Source: Stutzerimonas stutzeri (GTDB taxonomy: Bacteria; Pseudomonadota; Gammaproteobacteria; Pseudomonadales; Pseudomonadaceae). From it: a DNA stretch of 64,000 nucleotides. Position numbers and translations under genes: made by a program. Below are positions 30,000-40,044 of this stretch, piece after piece. Location of the stretch: assembly GCF_024448985.1 (NCBI RefSeq), contig NZ_JAMOII010000007.1:99049-163048 (forward strand), read 5' to 3'. The first letter of the stretch is position 1. The number at the start of each line of letters is the position of its first letter. The notes under the pieces are model-generated. The model saw nothing but the letters and a program-made list of their open reading frames with translations. It made no database searches and was not told where the DNA came from.

Positions 30000-31772
30000 A
30001 TGTGTGGCATAGCTGGAGAACTTCGTTTCGATAATCGACCCGCTGACCTGGCGGCGATTGAACGCATCACTCAACACCTCACCGCCCGCGGTCCCGATGC
30101 GAGCGGTTTTCATAGTGCCGGCCCGATGGCGATGGGGCATAGACGGCTGAAAATCATGGATCTCTGCGAGGCCTCAGGCCAGCCGATGATCGATTCCGCG
30201 CTGGGCCTTTCGATGGTCTTCAACGGCGCCGTCTACAACTACCCCGAATTGCGCGCCGAGCTCGAAGCGCTGGGCTACAGCTTCTTCTCCGGCGGCGATA
30301 CCGAGGTCCTGCTCAAGGGCTTCCATGCCTGGGGCGAAGCCTTGCTGCCACGCCTCAACGGCATGTTCGCCTTCGCCATCTGGCAACGCGATAGGCAGGA
30401 GCTGTTCATCGCCCGCGATCGTCTGGGCATCAAGCCACTGTATCTGTCTAAGACTGGCGATCGTCTTCGCTTCGCCTCTGCCCTCCCGGCCTTACTCAAG
30501 GGCGGCGACATTGCCGGCGTGCTAAACCCAGTGGCGCTCAATCACTACATGAGTTTTCACGCGGTGGTGCCGGCACCGGACACGCTGATCGCCGGTATCG
30601 AAAAGCTGCCGCCAGGCACTTTCATGCGCGTCGATGCCAACGGCAAAAGCAGCCAGCATCGCTGGTGGCAGTTGGAGTTCGGCGCTCGTGCGGACGAGCA
30701 AAATTACACATTCGAGGACTGGCAGGACCGTACGCTAGCGGCACTGCGTGAATCGGTGGCGCTGCGCCAGCGGGCGGCGGTGGACGTGGGTGTGCTGCTG
30801 TCCGGAGGTGTCGATTCCAGCCTGCTGGTCGGGCTGTTGCGTGAAGCCGGTGCGGCGGACAATCTGCTGACCTTCTCCATCGGATTCGAAGATGCCGGCG
30901 GAGAACGTGGCGACGAGTTCAAGTATTCCGACCTGATCGCCGAGCATTACCAGACCCGCCATCATCAGCTGCGCATCCAGGAAAAGGAAATCCTCGAACA
31001 ACTGCCCGCCGCCTTCCAGGCCATGAGCGAGCCGATGGTCAGTCACGACTGCATCGCTTTCTACCTGCTGTCGCGCGAAGTGTCCAAACACTGCAAGGTG
31101 GTGCAGAGCGGCCAGGGCGCCGACGAACTGTTCGCCGGGTATCATTGGTATCCGCAGGTCGATGGCGCCGCGGACCCCGTCGCGGCCTACCTCGCCGCCT
31201 TCCGAGACCGCAGCTACGAGGAATATGCCGACACGGTGCAGGCGCAATGGGCCAAAGGTGATTTCTCTGGCGACTTCGTACGCCAGCACTTCGCCCAGCC
31301 CGGCGCCGACGCGGCGGTGGACAAAGCGCTGCGCATCGATAGCACCGTGATGCTGGTCGACGATCCGGTCAAACGCGTCGACAACATGACCATGGCTTGG
31401 GGCCTGGAGGCGCGGGTGCCCTTCCTCGACCACAACGTAGCGGAGCTGTCGGCACGTATTCCGGCGAAATACAAATTGCCCGAAGGCGGCAAGTACGTCC
31501 TCAAGGAAGCCGCACGCAAGGTCATCCCCGCAGCAGTGATCGATCGACCAAAGGGCTATTTTCCGGTGCCCGGACTCAAGCATCTGCAGGGCGATACCCT
31601 GAACTGGGTTGGCGAACTGCTGACAGACCCGAGCCAGGATCGCGGCCTGTACAACCCGGCAATGATAGAGAAGCTGCTCAACGATCCGGAGGGGCAGCTG
31701 ACACCGCTACGCGGTTCGAAACTGTGGCAGTTGGCGGCAGTCAACCTATGGTTGACCGAGCAAGGCCTATAG
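30000..31772 (+). CDS. asnO: N-acetylglutaminylglutamine amidotransferase (asparagine-synthase family)
   Basis: A 590-residue class II glutamine amidotransferase/synthetase. Cys2 is the glutaminase nucleophile (MCGIAGELRF), and the PP-loop SGGVDSSLL of the synthetase domain lies near 268. It amidates the dipeptide made by Ngg to give N-acetylglutaminylglutamine amide, an osmoprotectant. Start ATG 30000 is fixed by the need for Cys2 and an AAGGA site. Identity as the NAGGN enzyme, not ordinary asparagine synthetase, rests on the next two genes. Confidence 0.9.
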   Translation: MCGIAGELRFDNRPADLAAIERITQHLTARGPDASGFHSAGPMAMGHRRLKIMDLCEASGQPMIDSALGLSMVFNGAVYNYPELRAELEALGYSFFSGGDTEVLLKGFHAWGEALLPRLNGMFAFAIWQRDRQELFIARDRLGIKPLYLSKTGDRLRFASALPALLKGGDIAGVLNPVALNHYMSFHAVVPAPDTLIAGIEKLPPGTFMRVDANGKSSQHRWWQLEFGARADEQNYTFEDWQDRTLAALRESVALRQRAAVDVGVLLSGGVDSSLLVGLLREAGAADNLLTFSIGFEDAGGERGDEFKYSDLIAEHYQTRHHQLRIQEKEILEQLPAAFQAMSEPMVSHDCIAFYLLSREVSKHCKVVQSGQGADELFAGYHWYPQVDGAADPVAAYLAAFRDRSYEEYADTVQAQWAKGDFSGDFVRQHFAQPGADAAVDKALRIDSTVMLVDDPVKRVDNMTMAWGLEARVPFLDHNVAELSARIPAKYKLPEGGKYVLKEAARKVIPAAVIDRPKGYFPVPGLKHLQGDTLNWVGELLTDPSQDRGLYNPAMIEKLLNDPEGQLTPLRGSKLWQLAAVNLWLTEQGL

Positions 31773-31858
31773 CACTCGATCGTGACGACGCCCGATCCAC
31801 AGGCGGACCCAGTTCCGCCCAGTGTTCCGAAGCGTCATGACAAGCAAGGAAAAACACC

Positions 31859-33601
31859 ATGCAGAAGTCTCAAGCTTACGGACAGCGATTGTTGCGCGGC
31901 CAGACACCCACCTACGAGCGGCTGCAGGCCCGTTTTGCCGAAGATGGCCAGGGCGAACCCCAGGGGCCGGTCACGCTGCATTGTGGCTGGGGCCGCATTC
32001 TGGTCGGCCACACCTATTCCGATCCGGCTGACTTGGCCGCAGCCCTGCTGGATGAGCAAGCCGGTGAACGCGATATCGCGCTCTATGTCGCCGCGCCCCA
32101 TCAGGTGCTCGCCTATGCACCGCAGCAACTGTTTCTTGATCCGTCCGATACCTTGCGCATCTGGTTCACTGACTACCGCCCTGCCCACCGCAGCTTTCGC
32201 GGTTTCGGCATCCGCCGTGCGCAGAGCGAGGCGGACTGGAAGGCAATCAACTGTCTGTATCAGTCGCGCGGCATGCTGCCGGTCAACCCCGAGCTGTGCA
32301 CGCCACGCGAGCAAGGTGGGCCGGTCTACTGGCTGGCCGAGGATGACGACTCCGGGCAGATCGTCGGCAGCGTCATGGGCATCAATCATCACACTGCATT
32401 CAACGATCCGGAGAACGGGTCAAGTCTCTGGTGTCTGGCGGTGGCACCGAGTTGCACACGTCCCGGTGTCGGCGAGGCGCTGGTTCGCCATCTGATCGAG
32501 CAGTACATGGGTCGCGGTCTGGCCTATCTCGATCTATCCGTGCTGCACGATAACAAGCAGGCCAAGGCGCTCTACGCCAAACTTGGGTTCCGCGATCTGC
32601 AGACCTTCACCGTCAAGCGCAAGAACACCATTAACCAGTCCCTGTTTCTCGGCCCGGGCCCGGAAGCCGAACTGAATCCCTACGCCCGCATCATCGTCGA
32701 CGAGGCCCGGCGACGCGGCATCGAGATCAACATCGATGACGCCGAAGCCGGTCTCTTCACCCTGACCCAGGGCGGCCGGAAAGTACGCTGCCGCGAGTCG
32801 CTGTCCGACCTGACCTCGGCCGTGAGCATGACGCTGTGCCAAGACAAATGCCTGACCCATCGCACCCTGGCCCGAGCGGGCTTGAAACTTCCTGCGCAAC
32901 AACTGGCGAACGATAAGGACAGCAATGCGGCGTTTCTCGCGGAACATGGCAGCGTGGTGGTCAAGCCGGTCGATGGCGAACAGGGCCACGGCGTATCGGT
33001 GGACCTGCGCCGCATCGAAGACGTCGAGGAAGCCATCGCCCGGGCACGTCAGTTCGATCAGCGGGTACTGCTCGAGAGCTACCACCCGGGATCCGATCTG
33101 CGCATCGTGGTGATCGGCTATGAAGTGGTCGCAGCCGCCATCCGCCGTCCTGCCGAGGTCGTCGGCGACGGTAGTCATAGCATTCGCGAGTTGATCGAAG
33201 CCCAGAGCCGCCGACGTCAGGCCGCCACCGGCGGCGAAAGCCGTATCCCGATAGATGAAGAAACCCAGCGTTGCATCGAAGATGCCGGTTACGACTACGA
33301 CAGCGTGCTGCCGCGAGGCCAGCATCTGGCAGTCCGTCGCACCGCAAATCTGCACACCGGCGGTACGCTCGAGGATGTCACCGATCAGCTGCATCCCGAG
33401 CTGATCGATGCCGCCGTTCGCGCGGCGCGCGCGCTGGATATCCCAGTGGTCGGACTGGATCTGTTGGTTCCGGCGGCAGACCAGCCGGAGTATGTCTTCA
33501 TCGAGGCGAACGAGCGTGTTGGGCTGGCCAACCATCATCCGCAGCCGACTGCGGAGCGGTTCATCGATCTGCTGTTTCCACTCAGCCATAACACTCACTG
33601 A
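31859..33601 (+). CDS. ngg: N-acetylglutaminylglutamine synthetase (GNAT + ATP-grasp)
   Basis: A 580-residue fusion: an N-terminal GNAT acetyltransferase (~115-275, VAPSCTRPGVGEALVRHLIE and AKALYAKLGF) and a C-terminal ATP-grasp ligase resembling cyanophycin synthetase (~290-575, VVVKPVDGEQGHGVSVDL, ending VFIEANERVGLANH). It acetylates and joins two glutamines. AAGGAA precedes the ATG. Middle gene of the NAGGN operon, 86 bases after asnO. Confidence 0.92.
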   Translation: MQKSQAYGQRLLRGQTPTYERLQARFAEDGQGEPQGPVTLHCGWGRILVGHTYSDPADLAAALLDEQAGERDIALYVAAPHQVLAYAPQQLFLDPSDTLRIWFTDYRPAHRSFRGFGIRRAQSEADWKAINCLYQSRGMLPVNPELCTPREQGGPVYWLAEDDDSGQIVGSVMGINHHTAFNDPENGSSLWCLAVAPSCTRPGVGEALVRHLIEQYMGRGLAYLDLSVLHDNKQAKALYAKLGFRDLQTFTVKRKNTINQSLFLGPGPEAELNPYARIIVDEARRRGIEINIDDAEAGLFTLTQGGRKVRCRESLSDLTSAVSMTLCQDKCLTHRTLARAGLKLPAQQLANDKDSNAAFLAEHGSVVVKPVDGEQGHGVSVDLRRIEDVEEAIARARQFDQRVLLESYHPGSDLRIVVIGYEVVAAAIRRPAEVVGDGSHSIRELIEAQSRRRQAATGGESRIPIDEETQRCIEDAGYDYDSVLPRGQHLAVRRTANLHTGGTLEDVTDQLHPELIDAAVRAARALDIPVVGLDLLVPAADQPEYVFIEANERVGLANHHPQPTAERFIDLLFPLSHNTH

Positions 33602-33609
33602 CGGCAATT

Positions 33610-33637
33610 CCCGAGAGGCGGACAGCCGCCTCTCGGG
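33610..33637 (+). promoter_or_regulatory. Perfect 12-bp hairpin between ngg and the M42 peptidase gene
   Basis: CCCGAGAGGCGG-ACAG-CCGCCTCTCGGG, right after the ngg stop, with no T-run following. A stem this strong without a U-tract is more likely an mRNA-stabilising or processing element, or a rho-assisted stop, than a clean intrinsic terminator. Confidence 0.6.
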
Positions 33638-33717
33638 GCGCCATGCTCCCCCGCGGCACCCATACCCGCATTCATTCAACCGCATGGCGGCAGCCTTTTG
33701 CCCCACAAGGAATGACC

Positions 33718-34908
33718 ATGACTGCAAAACTTCCAGAGCCCGATCTCAACTACCTGCAACGCGTGTTGCTGGAAACGCTGGCCATCCCAAGCCCCACCGG
33801 TTTCACTGACACCATCGTGCGATACGTCGCCGAACGCTTGAAGGAGCTCGGGATTCCATTCGAGCTGACCCGTCGCGGCACCATCCGCGCGACGCTCAAA
33901 GGTCGCCAGGACAGTCCGGACCGCGCCATCGCGGCGCACCTCGACACCATCGGCGCCAGCGTTCGTGAAATTCACGCAACCGGCCGACTGGGGCTTTCAC
34001 CGGTCGGCTGCTGGTCGAGCCGCTTCGCCGAAGGCAGCCGCGTCAGCGTCTTTACCGATACCGGCGTCATTCGCGGCAGCGTATTGCCATTGCTCGCGTC
34101 TGGGCATGCGTTCAATACGGAGGTCGACAAGATGCCGATCAGCTGGGATCACGTCGAGCTGCGTCTGGATGCCCATACCACCTGCCGCGCCGATACCCTT
34201 GCGCTGGGGATCAATATTGGAGATGTCGTCGCGTTCGATCCGATGCCGGAGTTCACCGACAGTGGCTACATCAGCGCACGGCATCTGGATGACAAGGCTG
34301 GAGTGGCTGCCCTGTTGACGGCGTTGAAGGCGCTGGTCGAGAGCGGTCAGGAGCTGCCAATCGATTGTCATCCGCTATTTACCATCACCGAGGAAACCGG
34401 CTCCGGTGCTGCGGGCGCGCTACCTTGGGATGTCAGCGAATTCGTCGGAATCGACATCGCTCCGACCGCCAAGGGTCAGGAGTCCAGCGAGCACGCCGTC
34501 ACGGTCGCGATGCAGGATTCCGGCGGGCCTTACGATTTCCATCTGTCTCGGCATCTGATCAGGTTAGCCGAAGCCCATGACATACCGGTGCGCCGCGATC
34601 TGTTCCGCTACTACCACAGCGACGCCCAATCGGCGATCGCCGCCGGACATGACATCCGCACCGCGCTGCTCGCGTTCGGCTGCGATGCGACACACGGCTA
34701 CGAGCGAACCCATATCGACAGCCTGGCTGCGATGAGCCGTCTGATATGCAGCTATCTGCTCAGTCCGCCCGTCTTCGCCAGCGACGCCCACAGCGGCCAA
34801 GGGACTCTGGAAAGTTTCAGTCATCAGCTCGAACACGAGACCCAGATGGAAAATGACACACGAGTACCGCCAGTCGACTCGATTCTCGACAAGCGAACCG
34901 ACGATTGA
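33718..34908 (+). CDS. NAGGN-system M42 family peptidase
   Basis: A 396-residue M42-type metallo-aminopeptidase. Metal and catalytic positions are visible as AAHLDTIG, ARHLDDKAGVAAL, ITEETGSGAAG, and the late YYHSDAQSA. It is the third member of the NAGGN set and probably breaks down or trims NAGGN when stress ends; that role is inferred from constant co-occurrence. I chose ATG 33718, seven bases after AAGG; ATG 33712 is too close to that site. Confidence 0.87.
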   Translation: MTAKLPEPDLNYLQRVLLETLAIPSPTGFTDTIVRYVAERLKELGIPFELTRRGTIRATLKGRQDSPDRAIAAHLDTIGASVREIHATGRLGLSPVGCWSSRFAEGSRVSVFTDTGVIRGSVLPLLASGHAFNTEVDKMPISWDHVELRLDAHTTCRADTLALGINIGDVVAFDPMPEFTDSGYISARHLDDKAGVAALLTALKALVESGQELPIDCHPLFTITEETGSGAAGALPWDVSEFVGIDIAPTAKGQESSEHAVTVAMQDSGGPYDFHLSRHLIRLAEAHDIPVRRDLFRYYHSDAQSAIAAGHDIRTALLAFGCDATHGYERTHIDSLAAMSRLICSYLLSPPVFASDAHSGQGTLESFSHQLEHETQMENDTRVPPVDSILDKRTDD

Positions 34909-35118
34909 CGTCCGGGTTTCATGATGTGCCGCCAAGTTGAGGCGTTTGCCAATTGCGATGAATCGGCGATACGGGCAAAGTCGCAAGCCACTGATATTCA
35001 TGGATCTGCAAACCAGCCGGACAATGCTGGTTTTGCCATTTGCGTATAAACCGCGCACTGTTCGCGATTGGACTGCTTCGCTTGATCCGCTGCGACTTGC
35101 ACCACTCCGGGTCCCTAC

Positions 35119-37875
35119 ATGCTGCCGCGTCTTTGCCTGGCCATCTTCCTGTTCTGCCTGTCTGCCCAGGTCTGGGCTTCCACCCCGGTCCCAGTGGGCT
35201 CGGACGAATTCCGCCAACCGCTTGGCAACTGGACCTATTTCCTGCGCGATCCGGCCGCAGAGCTGGACGTCGCCGAAGTGTTCGAGCTGGCGGACAAGAC
35301 TTTCGAACCGGTCACCGGCATCCACCCCAACAAGGGCAAGAACAGCGCCGCATGGTGGTTTCGGGTAGAACTTGACAACCAGCTGAGCGAGTCCATCGGC
35401 GGCTTCTTCGAAATCAACTACCCCCTACTCGACCACATCGACCTGTATCTGCGGCATCCCGATGGCAGCATAAGCCGACAGCAATCCGGCGATAGTCACC
35501 CTTTCAGTGAGCGAGCGGTCAAGGTCAGCAATTTCTGGTTCCCGGTCGATCTGCAGCCCGGCACATCGACGCTGCTCCTGCGCGTGCAGAGCACCAGCAC
35601 GCTGTATGTCCCGCTTTACTTCAGTAGCTATGCAGCGAACGCAGCCGCAGCCGAAGAGACAATGGGCCTCGCCGGAGCCTTCTACGGCGTGCTTTTCGCG
35701 ATGTTCTGCTACAACTTCTTCCTGTTTCTGTCGCTTCGCGAGCCGGCCTACTTCTGGTACCTGGTCTACAACCTCAACGTCGGGCTGTTCACGCTCAGCT
35801 TCGACGGCATGCTGGTCAAATGGCTGAGCGGTGACGGCGGCTTCGTCACCCAGGGCATCTATGCGCTGATGCTCAGCCACTGCCTGGTCTCGATCCAGTT
35901 CAGTCGCCACTTTCTGCATACCCGCGAGTACTTTCCGAGGCTCGACCTCACGCTGCGTGTGGCGCTCGTGGCGTCACTTGGAGCGCTCCTGTCCGGGCTG
36001 GTGCTCGACATGCGAACCTGGAGCATCCTGTCCAGCGTCATGGTGATCGGCTCCTCAATCGGCCTGTTGCTGACCGGAGCGTTCGTCTGGCGCCGCGGTG
36101 TTCGCTATGGTCTCTATTACACCCTGGCCTGGGGCGTGTTGCTGGCGACCTTCGCGATCGTCACCGCCGGGTCCCTGGGCTTCAACCTGTTCGGTCTGTA
36201 CGGCTCCTCGGTGGTCAAGGTCGGCATCGCCTTCGAGCTGATCACGTTGTCCATCGGCCTGGCCGACCGAATCAATCTGCTCAAGGAAGAAGGCTTTCGG
36301 TCTCGCCAGGCCGCCGCGCGGGCCGAAAGCGAGAATCAGGCGAAAAGCCGCTTTCTGGCAAAGATGAGTCACGAGATCCGCACCCCACTCAACGGCGTAA
36401 TCGGCATGCTGCAGCTGTTGCGCGGCACCTCGCTGGATCGCAAACAGCGCTTCTATCTCGACACCATCGCCAGTTCCAGTTCCTCGTTGATGTCAGTGAT
36501 TAACGACATCCTGGACTATGCACGGATCGGCGCTGGCAAGCTGGTCCTCGAAGACATCGAATACGATCTGGAAGCGCTGATATCAGAAACCATCAGCCTG
36601 TTCACGGCCCAAGCGCTGGACAAGAAACTCCGGCTGCACGTCGGCCTCTCCCCTGGCGTACCCAGGCGAGTACGAGGTGATCCAACCCGGCTCAAGCAGG
36701 TATTGATGAACCTGCTGAACAACGCACTGAAGTTCACCGAGAGTGGCTGCGTCATGCTCGAGGTAGAAGCCCAAGGCCCGACCGATGCACGACGGCTGGT
36801 ATTTTCGGTGACCGATAGCGGCATCGGCATGCGCACCGAAGTGCTCTCGCAACTGTTCGTTTCTTTCGCGCAGGCCGATTCGAGCACTACCCGGCGCTAC
36901 GGTGGAAGCGGCCTGGGGCTGGTAATCAGCAAGGAGCTGGTGGAAATGATGGGCGGCCAGATCGATGTGCAGAGCGCACCTGGCCAGGGCAGCCGCTTCA
37001 GCTTCGACATTGCACTGTGCGATGTCGGCGACAACCATGACCCGCTCACCGCCCTGCTCGAAGGTCGAACCGCGGTGATCGCGTCCCAGGACGCCCATGG
37101 GCTCGATGCCATGAGCAATTTGCTCATGCGCTGGGGCATGCGTGTACTGCGCTGCGAAGAGCCGCAACGGCTGTCCCGCTACCTCGACGACCATGCCGTC
37201 GCACCGTTGGTGGTCGTGATAGCGCCATGGCCCGGCAAGCCGCGGGATTGGCTGGCGACGCTGAGCAACCAGCTCGAGCCGAACCAGCGGGTCATGTTTC
37301 TCTACCCACCGCAGAGCGAGTATCCGGTTCTGGCGCCCGCGCTCCGGCTGGTCAACCTGTCATTGCCGCTCCCACTCGGCCCGCTACGCGAGGCGCTACA
37401 TCGGCTCTACCAGCCCACGAACCCTGCGATCGAGGCGGTCGCGCCCCACGTAAACGAGACGAAACCGTGCTCGCGTGTCCTCATTGCCGAAGACAATCCG
37501 GTCAGCCAGATGGTGGTGTCGGGTCTACTGCGCAAACGCGGTTACGAAGTGCTGATCGTCGAGAACGGACGCCTCGCCGTAACGACCTACCGCGAGAACC
37601 CTTCCGCCATTCAATTGATCCTGATGGACTGCGAGATGCCGGAACTGGACGGCTTCGAGGCAAGCCGGCAGATCCGCCGTATCGAGGCCGAACAGGGCTT
37701 GGAGGAAGTGCCGATCATCGCACTTACCGCTCATGTCCTCGACGATCATCGCCAGCAAGGCCGCGACGCAGGGATGAACGACTTCATCGGTAAGCCGCTG
37801 GAGAGTGAGCAGCTGTATGCTTGCCTGGATCGCTTTCTCAACGAGCCGATCACCGAACCCGACCATCCAATCTGA
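35119..37875 (+). CDS. Hybrid sensor histidine kinase with 7TMR-DISM sensor
   Basis: A 918-residue membrane sensor. Order: signal peptide 1-20; extracytoplasmic 7TMR-DISMED2 beta-domain ~30-165; seven-helix 7TMR-DISM ~180-385; HisKA with phospho-His418 ([15 protein letters not shown]); HATPase ~520-635 ([19 protein letters not shown]); a degenerate receiver-like region ~640-760 without a clear phospho-acceptor; and a true receiver ~785-905 with Asp837 ([13 protein letters not shown]). The layout resembles LadS/RetS-type kinases that sense envelope or carbohydrate signals. No output regulator is adjacent, so it probably signals to a distant partner. Confidence 0.88.
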   Translation: MLPRLCLAIFLFCLSAQVWASTPVPVGSDEFRQPLGNWTYFLRDPAAELDVAEVFELADKTFEPVTGIHPNKGKNSAAWWFRVELDNQLSESIGGFFEINYPLLDHIDLYLRHPDGSISRQQSGDSHPFSERAVKVSNFWFPVDLQPGTSTLLLRVQSTSTLYVPLYFSSYAANAAAAEETMGLAGAFYGVLFAMFCYNFFLFLSLREPAYFWYLVYNLNVGLFTLSFDGMLVKWLSGDGGFVTQGIYALMLSHCLVSIQFSRHFLHTREYFPRLDLTLRVALVASLGALLSGLVLDMRTWSILSSVMVIGSSIGLLLTGAFVWRRGVRYGLYYTLAWGVLLATFAIVTAGSLGFNLFGLYGSSVVKVGIAFELITLSIGLADRINLLKEEGFRSRQAAARAESENQAKSRFLAKMSHEIRTPLNGVIGMLQLLRGTSLDRKQRFYLDTIASSSSSLMSVINDILDYARIGAGKLVLEDIEYDLEALISETISLFTAQALDKKLRLHVGLSPGVPRRVRGDPTRLKQVLMNLLNNALKFTESGCVMLEVEAQGPTDARRLVFSVTDSGIGMRTEVLSQLFVSFAQADSSTTRRYGGSGLGLVISKELVEMMGGQIDVQSAPGQGSRFSFDIALCDVGDNHDPLTALLEGRTAVIASQDAHGLDAMSNLLMRWGMRVLRCEEPQRLSRYLDDHAVAPLVVVIAPWPGKPRDWLATLSNQLEPNQRVMFLYPPQSEYPVLAPALRLVNLSLPLPLGPLREALHRLYQPTNPAIEAVAPHVNETKPCSRVLIAEDNPVSQMVVSGLLRKRGYEVLIVENGRLAVTTYRENPSAIQLILMDCEMPELDGFEASRQIRRIEAEQGLEEVPIIALTAHVLDDHRQQGRDAGMNDFIGKPLESEQLYACLDRFLNEPITEPDHPI

Positions 37876-37884
37876 TCCGACTCC

Positions 37885-38115
37885 ATGCTCATTCCTTACG
37901 ACCAACTCGAACCCGACACCCTGACCCGCCTCATCGAGGACTTCGTGACCCGCGAGGGCACCGACAATGGCGACGAGACGCCGCTGCAAACCCGTGTCGA
38001 ACGGGTACGCCGGGCGTTGAGCAAGGGTACGGCGGTGATCGTGTTCGATGCCGACCACCAACAGTGTCAGCTGGCGCTCAGAAGCGACGTGCCAAAGGAG
38101 TGGCTGGAGGACTAG
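37885..38115 (+). CDS. YheU family protein
   Basis: A 76-residue acidic soluble protein matching YheU (MLIPYDQLEPDTLTRLIEDFVTREGTDNG). Function unknown. It follows the hybrid kinase by nine bases, so it is likely co-transcribed. The ribosome site is weak, which suggests translational coupling. Confidence 0.82.
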   Translation: MLIPYDQLEPDTLTRLIEDFVTREGTDNGDETPLQTRVERVRRALSKGTAVIVFDADHQQCQLALRSDVPKEWLED

Positions 38116-38235
38116 ACAGACTCCCAAGCCAACCTGTGGGGCCTAATTCATTCGGCTACAGCGCGGCCAAGGCCGAACAAGTTCAGTCCTACGGTCTTCG
38201 AATCAAGGGCCGTCGCGACAACCAGCGAGCCGGGA

Positions 38236-38658
38236 TCAGCCCAGCACACCGCCGTCACGCTCCCAGGCGCAACGCATCCGCAAATCGCGTTGATGAGGGC
38301 TGTGCGTGCCGCTTTCGGTTTCCCAGCGGAAGGTGTGCGTACCGTTAAGTTCGGTTTCCAGATGGACCACCGCGCTGGTCCAGTAGAGTTCGCCGAGCAG
38401 CGCCTCGAAGTTGCGTACCCATAACGCCCACTCGTACTCGACCGCGCGATAGCTGGCGCCGAAATGAATGACCTGGGTCTGATAGACGCCTTCATCCGTG
38501 CAGCAGGAAAACATTTCCCGCCCGATGAAGGGCCAGCCTTCGCCTTGCGGCAGGTTGTCCAGCGCCCGGCGATTGACGGCGCGGCGAAGGCGACGCTGCT
38601 CGGCGTCGACCGATGGCCAGTCACGGATGCTGCCGTAGACGATGGATTCCGGCTCCAC
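38236..38658 (-). CDS. Conserved hypothetical protein, 140 aa
   Basis: A 140-residue soluble protein with no signal peptide, rich in Trp and Glu (EYEWALWVRNFEALLGELYW, NGTHTFRWETESGTH). Start is GTG 38658, preceded by GGAG. I do not recognise a named domain. It stands alone between convergent yheU and an MFS gene. The regular alternation of hydrophobic strands suggests a small beta-rich fold; function unknown. Confidence 0.65.
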   Translation of the reverse strand: MEPESIVYGSIRDWPSVDAEQRRLRRAVNRRALDNLPQGEGWPFIGREMFSCCTDEGVYQTQVIHFGASYRAVEYEWALWVRNFEALLGELYWTSAVVHLETELNGTHTFRWETESGTHSPHQRDLRMRCAWERDGGVLG

Positions 38659-38787
38659 AAGGACACTCCAGACGAAAGCCCGACATGTTAACCAAATCCA
38701 TCCGGCGTTCCAGCATCCACTAACGGCAACGCATCCTCATTCGATGTAGGGGTGACGTAGACCACACCTCGTCGCGAGATTCGAGTC

Positions 38788-39972
38788 TCAGCTCACCGTA
38801 GCCGCAGCCAGATCGCGCCGTGGAGCCAGACGCAAGGCAAGGACGCACATCACGGCGGACATGCCGGCCAGCACCAGGAACGGCCAGCGGTAGTCGCCGG
38901 CGAGGTCACGCCCCAGTCCGGTCAGCACGGGCGTGAAGCAGGCCAGGCAGTAACCGGTGCAGAGCATCATCGCAGTCAGGCGACTCACCGCCAGCGGCGT
39001 GCTTGCTTCGTACATCGGCAGCACCAGCGACATGGAAAAAGTGCCGTTCAAAGCCACACCCAATAGCATGCAGACCACCAGCGGCTGGACCTGCGGAACC
39101 CAGGCGATGATCAACAGACAGACCGTCGCCAGTAACCCACAACCCGACATCAGCAGGTGCCGATTGCCGAAGCGCTGAGCGAGCCAGGGCATGGCAAACG
39201 AGCTGGGCAAGCCAATCAGCATGAAGCCACTGAAGAACGCGTTGCTTTGCAGGACGCTGAAACCGGCTTCGTGATAGCGCGCCACCAACCAGGTGGCCAG
39301 GGCGTAAAACAGCCCCGCCTGTAGCGCGAAATAGATACTCACCAACCAGGCCCGCGGCTCGCTCCAAGGCAACCCGGCCTGGCGCTCGACGGCCGCTTCC
39401 GGCTGGCTCGGCAACCGCCACCACAGCGCCAGCGCCAACACGGCTGGAATGGCCCAGAGCGACAGGCCCAAAGTCCAGCGCTGGTCCAGCAATTGCGTCG
39501 CAGGCGCCGTCAGCACAACGCCAATGGTGCCGCCCACGGCCATGCTCAGTGAATAGAAGGCTGCGGTTTTGCCCATGCGATCGAGAAAATGACGCTTGAT
39601 GAAACCCGACAGCAGCGGCCCTGCAACCGCGATGCCGGCGCCGACCATCGCCGCCGTACCGATCAATACTGCGGCACTCTCGCCGAACAGACGCAGCACC
39701 AACGCCACACCGATGACGCCCAGACACAGAGCAATGGTGCGCTCAAGCCCGAAACGCATGGCCAGACGCGGCGCGAGGGGAGCCAGCAGCCCCATCAAGA
39801 GAACCGGCAAGGCCGTGGTCAGGCTGATCAGGCCGCGGCTGAGGTTCAGCTCCTCGGCGATGCGTTCGATCAAGGGAGCGAAGGATGTGATTCCGGGGCG
39901 AAGATTGATGGCGGCGAGCACCAGAGCCAGCATGAGCAGCCAGCGGGATGGGTTTTTCACAAGTGAATCCAT
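38788..39972 (-). CDS. MFS transporter, CynX/NimT-like
   Basis: A 394-residue major facilitator with about twelve helices. The start region NLRPGITSFAPLIERIAEELNLSRGLISLTTALPVLLMG is typical of the CynX branch (cyanate or 2-nitroimidazole transporters). No cyanase gene is near, so the substrate is open. The N terminus is short and cytoplasmic. Confidence 0.82.
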   Translation of the reverse strand: MDSLVKNPSRWLLMLALVLAAINLRPGITSFAPLIERIAEELNLSRGLISLTTALPVLLMGLLAPLAPRLAMRFGLERTIALCLGVIGVALVLRLFGESAAVLIGTAAMVGAGIAVAGPLLSGFIKRHFLDRMGKTAAFYSLSMAVGGTIGVVLTAPATQLLDQRWTLGLSLWAIPAVLALALWWRLPSQPEAAVERQAGLPWSEPRAWLVSIYFALQAGLFYALATWLVARYHEAGFSVLQSNAFFSGFMLIGLPSSFAMPWLAQRFGNRHLLMSGCGLLATVCLLIIAWVPQVQPLVVCMLLGVALNGTFSMSLVLPMYEASTPLAVSRLTAMMLCTGYCLACFTPVLTGLGRDLAGDYRWPFLVLAGMSAVMCVLALRLAPRRDLAAATVS

Positions 39973-40044
39973 GGGTCGGACTGGGATCGGACCGGCAACC
40001 CTACTCCCGACCCCAGATCACGGCAAGCAAAACGGACCAGATGG

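Noticed and set aside
28380-30000. Possible tRNA or small RNA genes in the LysR-asnO region
   Set aside because: The hairpins seen are dispersed repeats; no cloverleaf or CCA-adjacent acceptor stem was found here or elsewhere in the window.
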